Numbered from the stretch's first letter, positions 15,860-25,424 are shown. The stretch is 64,000 nucleotides of DNA from Methanothrix harundinacea (GCA_002506535.1 DAXT01000022.1:1-64000), one strand, 5' to 3'. Notes: generated by a model from the letters alone, not told the origin. Numbers and translations: made by a program.

Positions 15860-17134
15860 GTGGAGAGGTGGTCATCGAGGACGGCTTTCATCCTGGCGTC
15901 CGTCGGCTCTGCGGTGGGGATAGGCAACATATGGCGGTTCTCTTCGGTGGTAGGGCAGAACGGCGGCGGTGCATATCTGATACCGTATCTCATAGCCGTC
16001 TTCGTCTTCGCCCTCCCCCTGATGATCCTGGAGCTGGCCGTCGGGAGGCGCCTGAGAGGGGACGTGGTCACCGCCTTCGGAAGGGTGAGACCAAAGTTCA
16101 GGCTCCTGGGCTGGGTCGTCTGCGCCGTCGTCTTCTCGATCCTCTCGTATTACCTGGTGGTGACCGGATGGACCCTGGCGTACGTGGAGTTCTCGGCGGC
16201 GGGCAGGTCGGTCGAATTCTCGGATTTCACCACCTCTTACGATCCAATCTTATATTTCATAATCTCCGCCGTGATGATGGGGGCGATAGTATCCCTGGGG
16301 ATCAAAGATGGGATCGAGAGGTTCACCAAGCTCCTGGTCCCCTTCTCCTTCCTCCTCCTCCTGGGGCTCTTTGCCTTCTCCTCGACCCTGCCGGGGTTTG
16401 GGAAGGGGATCCGGTTCCTCTTCACCCCCGACTTCTCCGTCCTCGCCGACCCCCTCCTCTGGGGTGCTGCCTTCGGCCAGGCCTTCTTCTCCCTCTCCGT
16501 CGGTTACGGGATCCTCCTTACATATGGGGACTACCTCGATGAGGATGTGAAGCTACTCCCATCATCCCTCATCATAACCGCTGCCGATCTGACTGTAGCG
16601 ATCCTGGCGGGGATGGTGATATTCCCGGTGGTATTCACATACGGCCTTGAGCCTGCCGCAGGCGCAGAGCTCGCCTTCACCACCCTCCCCCGGGCCTTCG
16701 AGGTGATGCCTTACGGCAACCTCTTTGCCGTCGCCTTCTTCGCCCTCCTATTTTTCGCCGCCATGACCTCAGCGGTATCGATGCTGGAGGTGAGCGCGGC
16801 TTCAGCATCCCACGCCTTCGGCCTGCCTCGGAAGGCGGTAACCTCTGCCCTCACCGCGGGGGTGATCGTCCTGGGGCTGCCGTCGGCTTTGAGCTACAGC
16901 GCGGCCGGCCTTCAGTTCAGCGGGATGCGGATACTGGATATAATGGACGAGACCGTCGGGGGTTTTGGCCTCGTCCTGACGGCCACCCTCATCGCCGTGA
17001 CCTTCACCTGGCTGTTGGACGATGAGCTTTTACGTAGAGAGATCGGTTGGGGTAGCAGGCTCATCTTCCCGATGGTCAAATACGCCGTCCCCGCGGTCCT
17101 GGCCCTGACCCTTGCCACAAGAGCGTTCCTCTGA
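15860..17134 (+). CDS. Sodium-dependent neurotransmitter-symporter (NSS) family transporter
   Basis: The 424-residue membrane protein starts at a GTG behind GGAGG. TM1 carries the NSS signature S-V-G-S-A-V-G-I-G-N-I-W-R-F, with the unwound substrate/Na+-binding region. About eleven membrane helices follow, as in bacterial and archaeal NSS members such as LeuT, which are shorter than the animal forms. It probably co-transports an amino acid with Na+. No neighbour suggests the substrate. Confidence 0.9.
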   Translation: MERWSSRTAFILASVGSAVGIGNIWRFSSVVGQNGGGAYLIPYLIAVFVFALPLMILELAVGRRLRGDVVTAFGRVRPKFRLLGWVVCAVVFSILSYYLVVTGWTLAYVEFSAAGRSVEFSDFTTSYDPILYFIISAVMMGAIVSLGIKDGIERFTKLLVPFSFLLLLGLFAFSSTLPGFGKGIRFLFTPDFSVLADPLLWGAAFGQAFFSLSVGYGILLTYGDYLDEDVKLLPSSLIITAADLTVAILAGMVIFPVVFTYGLEPAAGAELAFTTLPRAFEVMPYGNLFAVAFFALLFFAAMTSAVSMLEVSAASASHAFGLPRKAVTSALTAGVIVLGLPSALSYSAAGLQFSGMRILDIMDETVGGFGLVLTATLIAVTFTWLLDDELLRREIGWGSRLIFPMVKYAVPAVLALTLATRAFL

Positions 17135-17655
17135 AGGGGCGAGGGTGTCCCTCTGAAGGGTGGCGTTCATAAGATGAGGGAAGGATTCCCGCCACCAGCT
17201 GTCCATAGCAGGAAGATGGCTTCTGGAGCGGGATGGCAAAGGTATCCCGGCTCGACGGATGATCGCCGGGATCCTTCCAGCTTTGGGGGCGGGCTTGGCG
17301 ATATGCGGTGGCTCGGGCTATCTGGGTTTTAATACGGGGCTTGCATGCGATGATGAAGAAGAACCGATGACCGATCTCCATCGGCACCCCACCGCTACGG
17401 GGGCCGGCGGATTTGGCCAGGTTGGCGAGATCGTCCTTGAGGCGAATGGAAGGAGCGTAAGCCCCGGCGCCAGAGACTCCAGGGTTTGTCAAGATAGATT
17501 GATCTGCCAGGGTCGAGATGGACGGGGCTCATATCCGGTCGAGGAGGCCGTCGTCCTCGTCGTCCTTCCTCGTCGTCCTATAAGCTCCCTTCTCCAAATC
17601 CTGTAAAAAAGTGTATTTATCCAGGATCTGCTGATCCGCCGAAGATCCGCTGGAT
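17135..17655. other. Intergenic stretch with no convincing gene
   Basis: Short open frames exist on both strands (for example 17259-17606) but they lack a recognisable fold and good start signals. No RNA or repeat was identified. It lies between convergent genes. Confidence 0.6.
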
Positions 17656-18036
17656 TCAGTTCGATACCAGATCTCGAAGCTTCTGGATGTTCTCCATCGC
17701 CTCTGCAGATTCCTTGCGCCTCTCCTCCTCGATGAACCCTATTATCTCGTCTATCGGCGTGCTGAGAGCATAGACCTTGGACGGCCGACCTTTGCCTTCG
17801 GTATTCTTGACATCCCACTCCCTTATCCAGTTCTGGTGATGGAGTCTACGCATCGCTATGCTGATCTCGGGCTGTCTCAAACCGGTCTTCCGCTCTATCT
17901 CCCTCGACGTGGACTCGCCGGCAACGGCGAGGTATGTGATGACCTTGGCCACGTTCCGTTGAAGGCCCAAGCTGTGGAGAAGATCCGCAAATTCGTGGTC
18001 GTCGTCTCGGTTCGCCTCAACTGCTCCTTCTCTCAT
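17656..18036 (-). CDS. Winged-helix transcriptional regulator (TrmB/MarR-like)
   Basis: The 126-residue product has an N-terminal winged helix: L-G-L-Q-R-N-V-A-K-V-I-T-Y-L-A, T-S-R-E-I-E-R-K-T-G-L-R-Q-P-E-I-S as helix-turn-helix and G-R-P-S-K-V-Y-A-L as wing. A C-terminal helix rich in Glu and Lys (about 95-120) may dimerise. Effector and target are unknown. Such small regulators without a ligand domain are common in Methanosarcinales. Confidence 0.8.
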   Translation of the reverse strand: MREGAVEANRDDDHEFADLLHSLGLQRNVAKVITYLAVAGESTSREIERKTGLRQPEISIAMRRLHHQNWIREWDVKNTEGKGRPSKVYALSTPIDEIIGFIEEERRKESAEAMENIQKLRDLVSN

Positions 18037-18117
18037 AGTCTGCTACCCCCTCTATGACAGTGATTTCATATGTATATATTTCTATTATAAATAACTGCTG
18101 TATTCACAGTGCAATAT

Positions 18118-18167
18118 AGAAGGAGATAGAAGGAGATAGAAGGAGATAGAAGGAGATAGAAGGAGAT
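18118..18167. repeat. 10-bp tandem repeat, five copies
   Basis: The unit agaaggagat is repeated five times without a mismatch, just after the methyltransferase remnant on the minus strand. Confidence 0.9.
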
Positions 18168-18241
18168 TGGATGGAGTGAACATTGAACCTTTCGGTCCGG
18201 ATCCCGTCATCCTCCAGGCGATCTAACCGGTCAATCCGGAG

Positions 18242-18355
18242 GGTGCCGGGCGGGTAGGAGGTGTCGGAGTGGAGGAGGTCGACGAGGGTCGCCGCCTGGT
18301 CCTGGAGGCGGGCGCTCTCGCGCGGGTGGTAGCCGTGGACGTAGGGGTCGGCCAT
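18242..18355 (-). pseudogene. N-terminal remnant of a SAM-dependent methyltransferase
   Basis: From an ATG at 18355 the frame reads D-P-Y-V-H-G-Y-H-P-R-E, then A-R-L-Q-D-Q-A-A-T-L-V-D-L-L-H-S-D-T-S-Y-P-P-G. This is the characteristic start of a class I methyltransferase just before its glycine-rich SAM motif. The motif is missing and the frame drifts into the 10-bp repeat array. This is therefore a truncated stump of about 38 codons. Confidence 0.7.
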
Positions 18356-18616
18356 AGACGGATCTTCTCCGGCCGCTTATATCAGGATTTCCGCCAAATG
18401 TGAGCTGACACGTTGTTGATGGGCGAGATGGCTGTAGGTCATGTCATCAGATTGACTTGAAACTTAAAAGCTGCCACAAGTCATAGATTAACCAAATAAA
18501 ATAAGATGATTATATATAAAACTATCTGCATAAGACATGTAGTCTTAAATCAACTATTTTTTATCACTAATCAGTGGAATGCTTTATATCAATTAGCATA
18601 CTACTGAGGAAACGAG

Positions 18617-19474
18617 ATGAATAGCACTTCAATATCTTTGGCAGTTGATTATATCGGATCCAATCCTCAGTTAACTATTTTAAGCGTTATTGTGGCTGTA
18701 GTAAGCGTTGCAGTATCAGTAATTATTTATTTAAAAAGTAAGCGCGAAAAAGTTCCTAAATATAGTATTAAAAGCTATAACATCATTAAAGATTTCGTAA
18801 ATATTTTTGAAGCATTAGAAGTCAGTTATGCAGGCCAAACAATAAAAAATCTAACGGTTTCAAAAATTGTTTTTTGGAATGCAGGTAGAGAAACAATTGA
18901 TAAGGATGATATCGTGGCGGCAGATCCTATCACGATCTCAACTAAAGGAGATTATAAAATTCTAGATCAAAAAATAATCTCAATCAATAATGAAACTAAT
19001 AAATTTTCTGTTAAAAAATCCGATGGGCATTCAAAGGTGGAATTGGAATTTGAATATGTTGATAAAAATGATGGGGCAGTTATTCAAATTATCCATACGG
19101 GCTACTCATCCAAAAATATCGAAATTCATGGAAGAATCAAAGGTGCTGGTAAGCTAAAGCTTGCTAAGTTAGAAATTATCCCCGAAAAGTATACGCTCTT
19201 CATCTTTGGTCTATTAGGTGGTTTATCTGGGGCAATGACAGCGTATATACAAAATTTATATAATCTCGATGACACATACTTGATCTTAGGTTTAATAGTG
19301 ACGGTTTTCACATTGGGTTGTCTATATATAATATTCAGAAAACTAAATAATAAACTGCCTAGAGGGCTAGAAATATTTACAGAGAATATTTTTGGCCATG
19401 ATATCGAGGGGACTAATATAGAAAAGATATTATCATTTCTTAGATTATACATTAATCGGAAACGTGACGGCTAA
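18617..19474 (+). CDS. AT-rich gene for a three-helix membrane protein, function unknown
   Basis: The 285-residue protein has one N-terminal membrane helix (about 19-40) followed by a Lys/Arg-rich stop, a soluble beta-rich domain of about 140 residues and two more membrane helices (about 195-212 and 221-241). It ends in a basic cytoplasmic tail. I do not recognise the soluble domain. Base composition and codon use (aat, aaa, tta) are far more AT-rich than flanking genes, a sign of recent transfer. A TATA-like tttatatc lies about 30 bases before the ATG. It resembles in layout the AT-rich gene at 50802. Confidence 0.75.
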   Translation: MNSTSISLAVDYIGSNPQLTILSVIVAVVSVAVSVIIYLKSKREKVPKYSIKSYNIIKDFVNIFEALEVSYAGQTIKNLTVSKIVFWNAGRETIDKDDIVAADPITISTKGDYKILDQKIISINNETNKFSVKKSDGHSKVELEFEYVDKNDGAVIQIIHTGYSSKNIEIHGRIKGAGKLKLAKLEIIPEKYTLFIFGLLGGLSGAMTAYIQNLYNLDDTYLILGLIVTVFTLGCLYIIFRKLNNKLPRGLEIFTENIFGHDIEGTNIEKILSFLRLYINRKRDG

Positions 19475-19498
19475 TATCCAATTCATAATATCTCATAT

Positions 19499-19963
19499 TC
19501 AGTACATCCTCCTCCCCGGCTTCCTCTCCCACTCCTCCAGAACCGCCCGGCACCCCTCCCTGTCCACGTTCACCATCTCCATCTCCTCGGCCTCCGCCTC
19601 GCCCCTGATGATCTGATAGATGAGGCTGTCGTCGAAGCCGATCTTTGCTACGTCCTCCCGGGTCGTCCCGAAGACGAGCCGCTTGATCCTCGCCCAGAAT
19701 ATGGCGGCAAAGCACATGGGGCAGGGCTGCGAGGTCGAGTAGATCTCGCAGTCGGAGAGGTCGAAGCGCCCCAGAATCGCTGAGGCCTCCCGGATCGCCA
19801 GGATCTCGGCGTGGGCGGTGGGGTCGTTCCGCCTCAGGACCTCGTTGTGAGCCTTCGAGACGACCTCGCCATTCCGGACGACGACGGCGCCGAAGGGGCC
19901 GCCGTCGTCGTTCCCGATCCCGGCCCGGGCCTCCTTTAGGGCGAGGGCCAGAAACTCGTTCAT
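19499..19963 (-). CDS. Nucleoside/guanine deaminase (CDA fold)
   Basis: The 154-residue zinc deaminase has H-A-E (in T-A-H-A-E-I-L-A-I-R, catalytic Glu and first zinc ligand) and P-C-P-M-C, the second zinc site. The C-terminal region K-I-G-F-D-D is also typical of GuaD-type enzymes. It would deaminate guanine or a related base. It is the last gene of the minus-strand redox run but is separated from it by about 100 bases. Confidence 0.85.
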   Translation of the reverse strand: MNEFLALALKEARAGIGNDDGGPFGAVVVRNGEVVSKAHNEVLRRNDPTAHAEILAIREASAILGRFDLSDCEIYSTSQPCPMCFAAIFWARIKRLVFGTTREDVAKIGFDDSLIYQIIRGEAEAEEMEMVNVDREGCRAVLEEWERKPGRRMY

Positions 19964-20066
19964 CGACCGCGCCTCTTCATCTCTTCATCACTTCTTCATC
20001 ACTTGATCCATTCATCCCTTCACTCATCCGCCCGGACGTTTCATCCGACTATTTCATCCGGCTATA

Positions 20067-21230
20067 TCATCCGGCTATCAGGTCCATGACGTCCCTTCGG
20101 GGGCTGTGGCCGACCTCCTTCTCCGCCTCCCCCATCCTGACGAGCATCTGTATCGTCTGGCCCTCCCCGGCGAACCTCTCGTGTACCTCCCGGTAGAGCG
20201 CCTCCATCTCGGGGTACTCCTCCAGGACCTGGCTCACCGGCTGCATGCTGATCCCCATGACGGTCCCGGCGAGCTGGAGCCGCTGGTAGACGATCCCCGC
20301 CCTCACCTGGTCGGTCCTGCTGTTGCCGTCGGTGACGATGATGGCGTAGGCGGGGGTCCGTTCCAGCCGTTCCACCTCCCCCTTCCTCCAGGAATCTGCC
20401 ATACTCTCGTCCCCCAGGGGGATTATGGTGCCAAGCCCCTGGACGAGGGCCTGGAGGAGGCGGTCCATCCCCTGGGAGTCGAGGGTGAGGCCGTCCCGGT
20501 GGAGGTTCTTCTCCCCCTCGTTGATCCTGAAGATCTCCCCGCTCTCCCTCATGGGACCGGGAAGCCCCGACTCCACCTCAATCCCCCGAACCGCCAGGTC
20601 CCGGATCGCCTCAAGGTCGGCCTTCTCCTGGAATATCAGGACGTAGACCCCAGGCTCGCCGCTCAGGTCCAGGAGCTTTTGGACCTCCCCATCGGTCAGG
20701 GGCCGGTCGAGGTAAGGGGTCCGGGTCGTCACCCTGTCGAAGATCGCCCCGTACAGAGGCGACGGCCTCGCCTCGCCAGGTACGAGGGCGACCCGGGCGA
20801 CGGGCCTGCTCTCCATGCTCGATGCCGACCCCTCGGGATCGATCTCCCCCTCTGGGAAGAGGTCGATCTCCGGGGTGAAGCCGAGCTCCCCGGCCCCGAT
20901 CCTGACGTTCTCCAGGAACGTCCCCTGGCTCACCACGATCTGCCTTGATAGGGGGTCCACCTCCGGGAGAAGCCGCTTGGGATCGACGAAGAGGGTGAAG
21001 GCGAGGCCGTCCTCTTCGAGGCGGACCCTCCAGGGCTGGATGTTGTGGGAGCTGGGGGCGAGGAGGCCGAGGGCGACCGTCTGGAGCCTGGGGTCGTCAA
21101 ACCCCTCATGATAGGACCTCTCCCAGGGGTCGAGATACTCTTTTGGATGGTGGATCCCGCCGGCGAAGAGGAGGACCACCAATGCCACCGTCAATAGGAT
21201 CGCCGATCCGATCAGAATCTTGTTCATCAT
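20067..21230 (-). CDS. Acg-family FMN-binding nitroreductase-like protein
   Basis: The 387-residue protein starts with a membrane anchor or signal segment (about residues 4-24). It contains two nitroreductase-like halves, with A-P-S-S-H-N-I-Q-P-W near residue 58 and a C-terminal V-G-H-S-P-R-R-D-V, both hallmarks of the Acg group. Members bind FMN; many are thought to sequester flavin and not turn over. The anchor implies action at the membrane outer face. It follows the disulfide oxidoreductase gene by about 65 bases in the same orientation. Confidence 0.85.
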   Translation of the reverse strand: MMNKILIGSAILLTVALVVLLFAGGIHHPKEYLDPWERSYHEGFDDPRLQTVALGLLAPSSHNIQPWRVRLEEDGLAFTLFVDPKRLLPEVDPLSRQIVVSQGTFLENVRIGAGELGFTPEIDLFPEGEIDPEGSASSMESRPVARVALVPGEARPSPLYGAIFDRVTTRTPYLDRPLTDGEVQKLLDLSGEPGVYVLIFQEKADLEAIRDLAVRGIEVESGLPGPMRESGEIFRINEGEKNLHRDGLTLDSQGMDRLLQALVQGLGTIIPLGDESMADSWRKGEVERLERTPAYAIIVTDGNSRTDQVRAGIVYQRLQLAGTVMGISMQPVSQVLEEYPEMEALYREVHERFAGEGQTIQMLVRMGEAEKEVGHSPRRDVMDLIAG

Positions 21231-21297
21231 TATTCGTTCCTCGTCGAGATATCTTTCGCCGTTTGAATGGTCATCAAGATAACGATTTTGGGTCAGG

Positions 21298-22689
21298 TCA
21301 GAGGGCGATATCCTCCTTCGGCGGCATCAGGTTGGCGAAGGCCCGGGAGACGACCTCGCTCATGGCCGGATGGATCACGAGAGCCCTCCCGATGGGCCCG
21401 TAGTCCTCGTCCCCGGCGTTCATCAGGTAGACGATCTGCTGGACGAGGTCGGCGGCCCCGGTCCCGGCGATGGAGCAGCCGAGGATGCGGCCGTCCTCGG
21501 CGTTGACGACGACCTTCACCAGGCTCTCCTCTTCGGCCATGGCGTACCCCTTGGCGACGTCGCCATACTCGGCCCTTCCCACCAGGACCTTATATCCGGC
21601 GGCCTTAGCCTCCGCTTCGGTCATCCCGACCGACCCCACCTGGGGGTATGTGAAGACGGCATGGGGGACGGCGTGGTAGTCCATCTTCTGGCCGGATTGG
21701 CCGAAGGCGTTATTCCAGGCGACCCTCGCCTCGCGGTTGGCGGTGTGCCGGAACATATGCTTTCCTATGGCGTCGCCGAAGGCCCAGATCCCCTCCCGGC
21801 TCGTCTCCATCCGGTCGTTCACCACGATCCAGCCGGAGCGGTCGACCTCGACCCCCGTCTTCTCCGGCTTGAGGATGTCGGAGTTGCTCCTCCGCCCCAG
21901 GGCGACCATCACCTCCTCGGCGGCAAACTCCCGGACGGCGTCGGCCGAGAGGTCGAGGGCGGAGACGACCTTTTCCCCCCCCTTCACCTCCACCTTCACC
22001 GCCTCGTGTCCGGTCCGAACGTCGATGTACCTGGAGAGGCGCCTCTTCACGATCCCGCAGATCTCGGGGTCCTCGTCCTTCAGGAGCATCCGGTTTCTCC
22101 CGAGGATGGTGACCTTCGTCCCCAGGGCGGAGAAGAAGTGGCCGTACTCGGAGGCGAGGTACCCTCCCCCGAGGATGATGAGGCTCTCGGGGAGGCGCTC
22201 TAGCGATAGGACGGAGACGTTGTCGATGTACCCCGCCTCCGCCAGGCCGGGGATGGGGGGGACGAGCGGCCTCGACCCCGAGGCTATGAAGATCTTGGGA
22301 GCGGTGATCGTCTCGTCCCCGATCTTGATCATAAAGTCGCCGACGAACTCCCCCCAGCCCCGGTACCAGTCGAGGTGCTCGTTCCCCGCCGCAGACCTCT
22401 CCATCCCGCCCCGCCCCTCGTCGACGATCGCCCGCATCCGTCTCATGATGAGGTCGAAGTCGACCCTCTCGATACGGGCCTCTACGCCGACGGCTCTAGC
22501 CGCCTCGAGGGCTCTGATGACGTCCGCAGGATATATGAGAACCTTGGAGGGGATGCAGCCGTTGTTGAGACACGTCCCCCCCATGGGGCCGCGGTCGACG
22601 AGGGCGACCTTCATCCCCGCCCTCGTCCCCCGGGAGACGCCGATCATCCCGGCCCCGGAGCCTACGACTATCAGATCGTACTCCTTCAT
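21298..22689 (-). CDS. FAD-dependent pyridine nucleotide-disulfide oxidoreductase (Lpd/mercuric-reductase-like)
   Basis: The 463-residue flavoprotein has an FAD motif V-V-G-S-G-A-G near residue 8, the redox-active pair Cys40/Cys45 in G-G-T-C-L-N-N-G-C-I-P-S-K, an NAD(P) motif I-I-L-G-G-G-Y-L-A-S-E near 170, and a second FAD site (I-W-A-F-G-D-A). The dimerisation domain carries H-P-A-M-S-E, where the His-Glu catalytic base pair sits. Lpd, MerA and mycothione-reductase-like enzymes share this plan, and no 2-oxoacid dehydrogenase genes are nearby. A low-molecular-weight disulfide reductase is the likeliest role. Confidence 0.88.
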   Translation of the reverse strand: MKEYDLIVVGSGAGMIGVSRGTRAGMKVALVDRGPMGGTCLNNGCIPSKVLIYPADVIRALEAARAVGVEARIERVDFDLIMRRMRAIVDEGRGGMERSAAGNEHLDWYRGWGEFVGDFMIKIGDETITAPKIFIASGSRPLVPPIPGLAEAGYIDNVSVLSLERLPESLIILGGGYLASEYGHFFSALGTKVTILGRNRMLLKDEDPEICGIVKRRLSRYIDVRTGHEAVKVEVKGGEKVVSALDLSADAVREFAAEEVMVALGRRSNSDILKPEKTGVEVDRSGWIVVNDRMETSREGIWAFGDAIGKHMFRHTANREARVAWNNAFGQSGQKMDYHAVPHAVFTYPQVGSVGMTEAEAKAAGYKVLVGRAEYGDVAKGYAMAEEESLVKVVVNAEDGRILGCSIAGTGAADLVQQIVYLMNAGDEDYGPIGRALVIHPAMSEVVSRAFANLMPPKEDIAL

Positions 22690-22740
22690 GCGATCACACC
22701 CATCTCTTCGAAGACTTATCGGCTCGTCAGATTCGAGCCG

Positions 22741-22887
22741 TCACCCTTTCAGATACCTCTCCGGCTCCTTCTCGAAGGCCCTCTTACAACCGGGGGCGCA
22801 GAAGTAGTAGGCTGTCCCTCTGTACTCGGTCTTGAACTTCGCCGTCTTCTCGTCGACGGTCATGCCGCATACCGGATCTATCGCCAT
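22741..22887 (-). CDS. YHS-domain metal-binding protein
   Basis: A 48-residue YHS protein reads A-I-D-P-V-C-G-M-T-V-D near its start, then A-Y-Y-F-C-A-P-G-C-K-R-A-F and E-P-E-R-Y-L at the end. Its three Cys can bind Cu+ or another soft metal. The start at 22887 is preferred because GGAG lies nine bases upstream; an ATG at 22896 would leave no spacing. It sits between copA and the disulfide reductase, as is common for copper-handling genes. Confidence 0.88.
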   Translation of the reverse strand: MAIDPVCGMTVDEKTAKFKTEYRGTAYYFCAPGCKRAFEKEPERYLKG

Positions 22888-22937
22888 AGTTCTCATCTCC
22901 AGATTTGGTCATCCAAACGATCTGGCTGGGGATCCCT

Positions 22938-25424
22938 TCAACCACCGCCCCTCTTGGAGGGGGGGACGTACCCCTTCAGCAGGAGGGAAAGGCTCACCAC
23001 CGTCACGGAGCTGGCGGCCATCGCCAGCCCTGCAAACTCCGGCCGGAAGGCGATCCCGAAGTTGGGGTAGAGGATGCCGGCCGCTACCGGGATGAGGGCG
23101 GCGTTGTAGGCGAAGGCCCAGAAGAGGTTCAGCTTCACCCTCCCTATCACCTTCCGGCTCAGCTCGATCGCCGCCACAGCGTCCATCAGGTCGTCTCTTA
23201 TGAGGACGATCTCGCCGCTCTCGATCGCCACATCCGTCCCGCTCCCGATGGCGATCCCCACGTCGGCCTGGGCGAGGGCGGGTGCGTCGTTGATCCCGTC
23301 CCCGACGAAGGCGACGACCTGGCCTCCATCCTGGAGCCTCTTTATCTCCCGGGCCTTATCCGATGGGAGGACCTCGGCGAAGACCCTCTCTATCCCGATC
23401 TCTCTCGCCACGATCCCGGCGTTCCTGGGGTTGTCTCCGGTGATCATCATCACCTCAAAGCCCATCCCTTTCAGCCGGCCGACCGCCTCCTTCGAGTTCT
23501 CCTTGAGGGCGTCGGCGACGCCTATGATGCCGACGATCCGGCCAGCCAAGGCGACCAGGAGGGCGGTCTTCCCCTCCCCTTCTATCCGGAGGGCGGTTCC
23601 GTCGATCTCCTCTGGGATATCGATCCCCATCCCCCGCAGGAGGATCCTGTTTCCGACGGCGGCGTCGGTCCCATCGACCCTGCCGACGACCCCTTTTCCT
23701 CCGGAGGCCTCAAAGGAGTCGGCTTCGGGGACGGGGACCCCATCGGACTTCGCCCTCCTCACCACCGCCTCGGCGAGGGGGTGCTCCGACATCGCCTCGA
23801 TCCCCCCGGCGATCCGGAGAAGCTCCCTCTCGTCGATCCCGAAGGGCAAGAGGTCGGTCACCTCGGGCCTGCCCACGGTGAGGGTCCCGGTCTTGTCGAA
23901 GACGACGGAGTCGATCTTCTCGCAGGCCTCCAGCGCCTCGCCGCTCTTCACCAGGACCCCCAGCTCCGCCGCCCGGCCGAGGCCGACGGTGATGGCCGTA
24001 GGGCTTGCCAGGCCCAGGGCGCAGGGGCAGGCGATCACCAGGACCGATATGGTGGCGGTGAGGGCGAAGAGGAGGGGGTCTCCTGCGACGAGGTCGGCCA
24101 GGACGAAACGCCAGAGGAGGAAGGTGGCCGCCGCCGCCGCCAGGACCGCGGGGATGAAGAAGGTGACGGCTCTATCTGCCACCCTCTGGATCGAGGGCTT
24201 CGACCCTTGCGCCTCCTCCACCAGGGATATGATCTGGGCGAGAGCCGTCTCCCGCCCCACCTTCGAAGCCTCAAACCTGATGGCGCCGTTCTTGTTGAGG
24301 GTCCCGCCGACGACGGCGTCCCCCTTCTTCTTCAGGATAGGGATAGGCTCGCCCGTGATCATCGACTCGTCGACGTAGCTCTCGCCGACGAGGACGACCC
24401 CGTCGGCGGGGATCTTCTCCCCCGGCCGGACGAGGATCACGTCCCCGGCGAGGAGGTCGGCGGCCGCCACCTCCACCTCCCGGCCGTCCCGCAGGACGGT
24501 GGCGGTCTTCGGTTGCAGCCCCATCAGCTTCTTTATCGCCTCCGATGTCCTCCCCTTCGCCTTCGTCTCCAGGTACCTTCCCAGGGTGAGGAAGGCGGCG
24601 AGGAAGACGGCGGTCTCGTAGTACATGAACTCCGGGGTCAGTAGGACGCCGAAGGTCCCCATGAGGCTCGATATGAAGGCTACCCCTATCCCCATGGAGT
24701 ACATGACGTCCATCGTCAGGGACCGGTGGCGTAGAGCCCGTAGCCCCGCCGAGAAGATCGGACGGCTGAGGTAGACGAAGACGGGGGCGGATATGACGAG
24801 CATCAGGATCGGCATCGGTACCGGCGTATGGAGGTGGGCCATATCCAGGAGCATCAGGAAGGACCCGACGGCAAAACCGATCAGAATCTTCCGCCTCTCG
24901 GCCAGGAGGTGCCTCTCCCTCTCCTCCCTCTCCTCCCTCTCGCTCTCTTCGGTCTCTTCTCCCGCCACCCCTCGATACTCGTAGCCCGCCTCTTCGATGG
25001 CAGCCCTCATATCGGCGACGGAGGCGGCCTTCGGGTTGTAGGCGACCCGGGCCCTCTCGGCGCCGAGGTTGACGCTGACCTCAAATACCCCCTCCACCCC
25101 GCCGATCGCCTCCTCCACCGAGGAGACGCAGGAGGCGCAGATCATCCCCCCTATCTTCAGGACGACGGTCTCGGTGACGACGGAGTAACCCGCCTCGGTC
25201 ACCGCCCTCTCCAGGTCGGCGAGGTTCACCCTGGTTGTGTCGAGGTCGACGGAGGCGGTCTGTGTCCCCAGGTTCACCCTCGCTCCGGATACCCCCTCGA
25301 CTCCCATGAGCGCCTCTTCGACAGCGGAGACGCAGGAGGCGCAGGTCATGCCCGATATCTTCAGGTCGGCCCTCTTCTGATCAGACCTCTTCTGATCTGG
25401 CCTCTTCTGATCCAATTGCGCCAA
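22938..25424 (-). CDS. copA: Cu+-exporting P1B-type ATPase
   Basis: The 828-residue protein has two N-terminal heavy-metal domains, G-M-T-C-A-S-C at residue 25 and G-M-I-C-A-S-C near 99. The membrane part carries the Cu-binding A-C-P-C-A-L-G-L-A-S-P. The phosphorylation motif is D-K-T-G-T-L-T, followed by an H-P-L-A-E-A nucleotide site and V-G-D-G-I-N-D-A-P-A-L. These identify a CPC-type Cu+ (or Ag+) exporter. The N-terminus has three D-Q-K-R units encoded by a 15-base tandem repeat, so the exact start could be slightly downstream. The gene lies in a thiol/copper cluster. Confidence 0.95.
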   Translation of the reverse strand: MAQLDQKRPDQKRSDQKRADLKISGMTCASCVSAVEEALMGVEGVSGARVNLGTQTASVDLDTTRVNLADLERAVTEAGYSVVTETVVLKIGGMICASCVSSVEEAIGGVEGVFEVSVNLGAERARVAYNPKAASVADMRAAIEEAGYEYRGVAGEETEESEREEREERERHLLAERRKILIGFAVGSFLMLLDMAHLHTPVPMPILMLVISAPVFVYLSRPIFSAGLRALRHRSLTMDVMYSMGIGVAFISSLMGTFGVLLTPEFMYYETAVFLAAFLTLGRYLETKAKGRTSEAIKKLMGLQPKTATVLRDGREVEVAAADLLAGDVILVRPGEKIPADGVVLVGESYVDESMITGEPIPILKKKGDAVVGGTLNKNGAIRFEASKVGRETALAQIISLVEEAQGSKPSIQRVADRAVTFFIPAVLAAAAATFLLWRFVLADLVAGDPLLFALTATISVLVIACPCALGLASPTAITVGLGRAAELGVLVKSGEALEACEKIDSVVFDKTGTLTVGRPEVTDLLPFGIDERELLRIAGGIEAMSEHPLAEAVVRRAKSDGVPVPEADSFEASGGKGVVGRVDGTDAAVGNRILLRGMGIDIPEEIDGTALRIEGEGKTALLVALAGRIVGIIGVADALKENSKEAVGRLKGMGFEVMMITGDNPRNAGIVAREIGIERVFAEVLPSDKAREIKRLQDGGQVVAFVGDGINDAPALAQADVGIAIGSGTDVAIESGEIVLIRDDLMDAVAAIELSRKVIGRVKLNLFWAFAYNAALIPVAAGILYPNFGIAFRPEFAGLAMAASSVTVVSLSLLLKGYVPPSKRGGG

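Noticed and set aside
17259..17606. 115-codon plus-strand frame
   Set aside because: No recognisable domain, composition like random GC-rich sequence, and partly convergent with a regulator gene.
22905..24644. 579-codon plus-strand frame opposite copA
   Set aside because: Shadow of the copA gene; composition rich in Gly, Asp, Pro and Arg as expected from GC-rich antisense.
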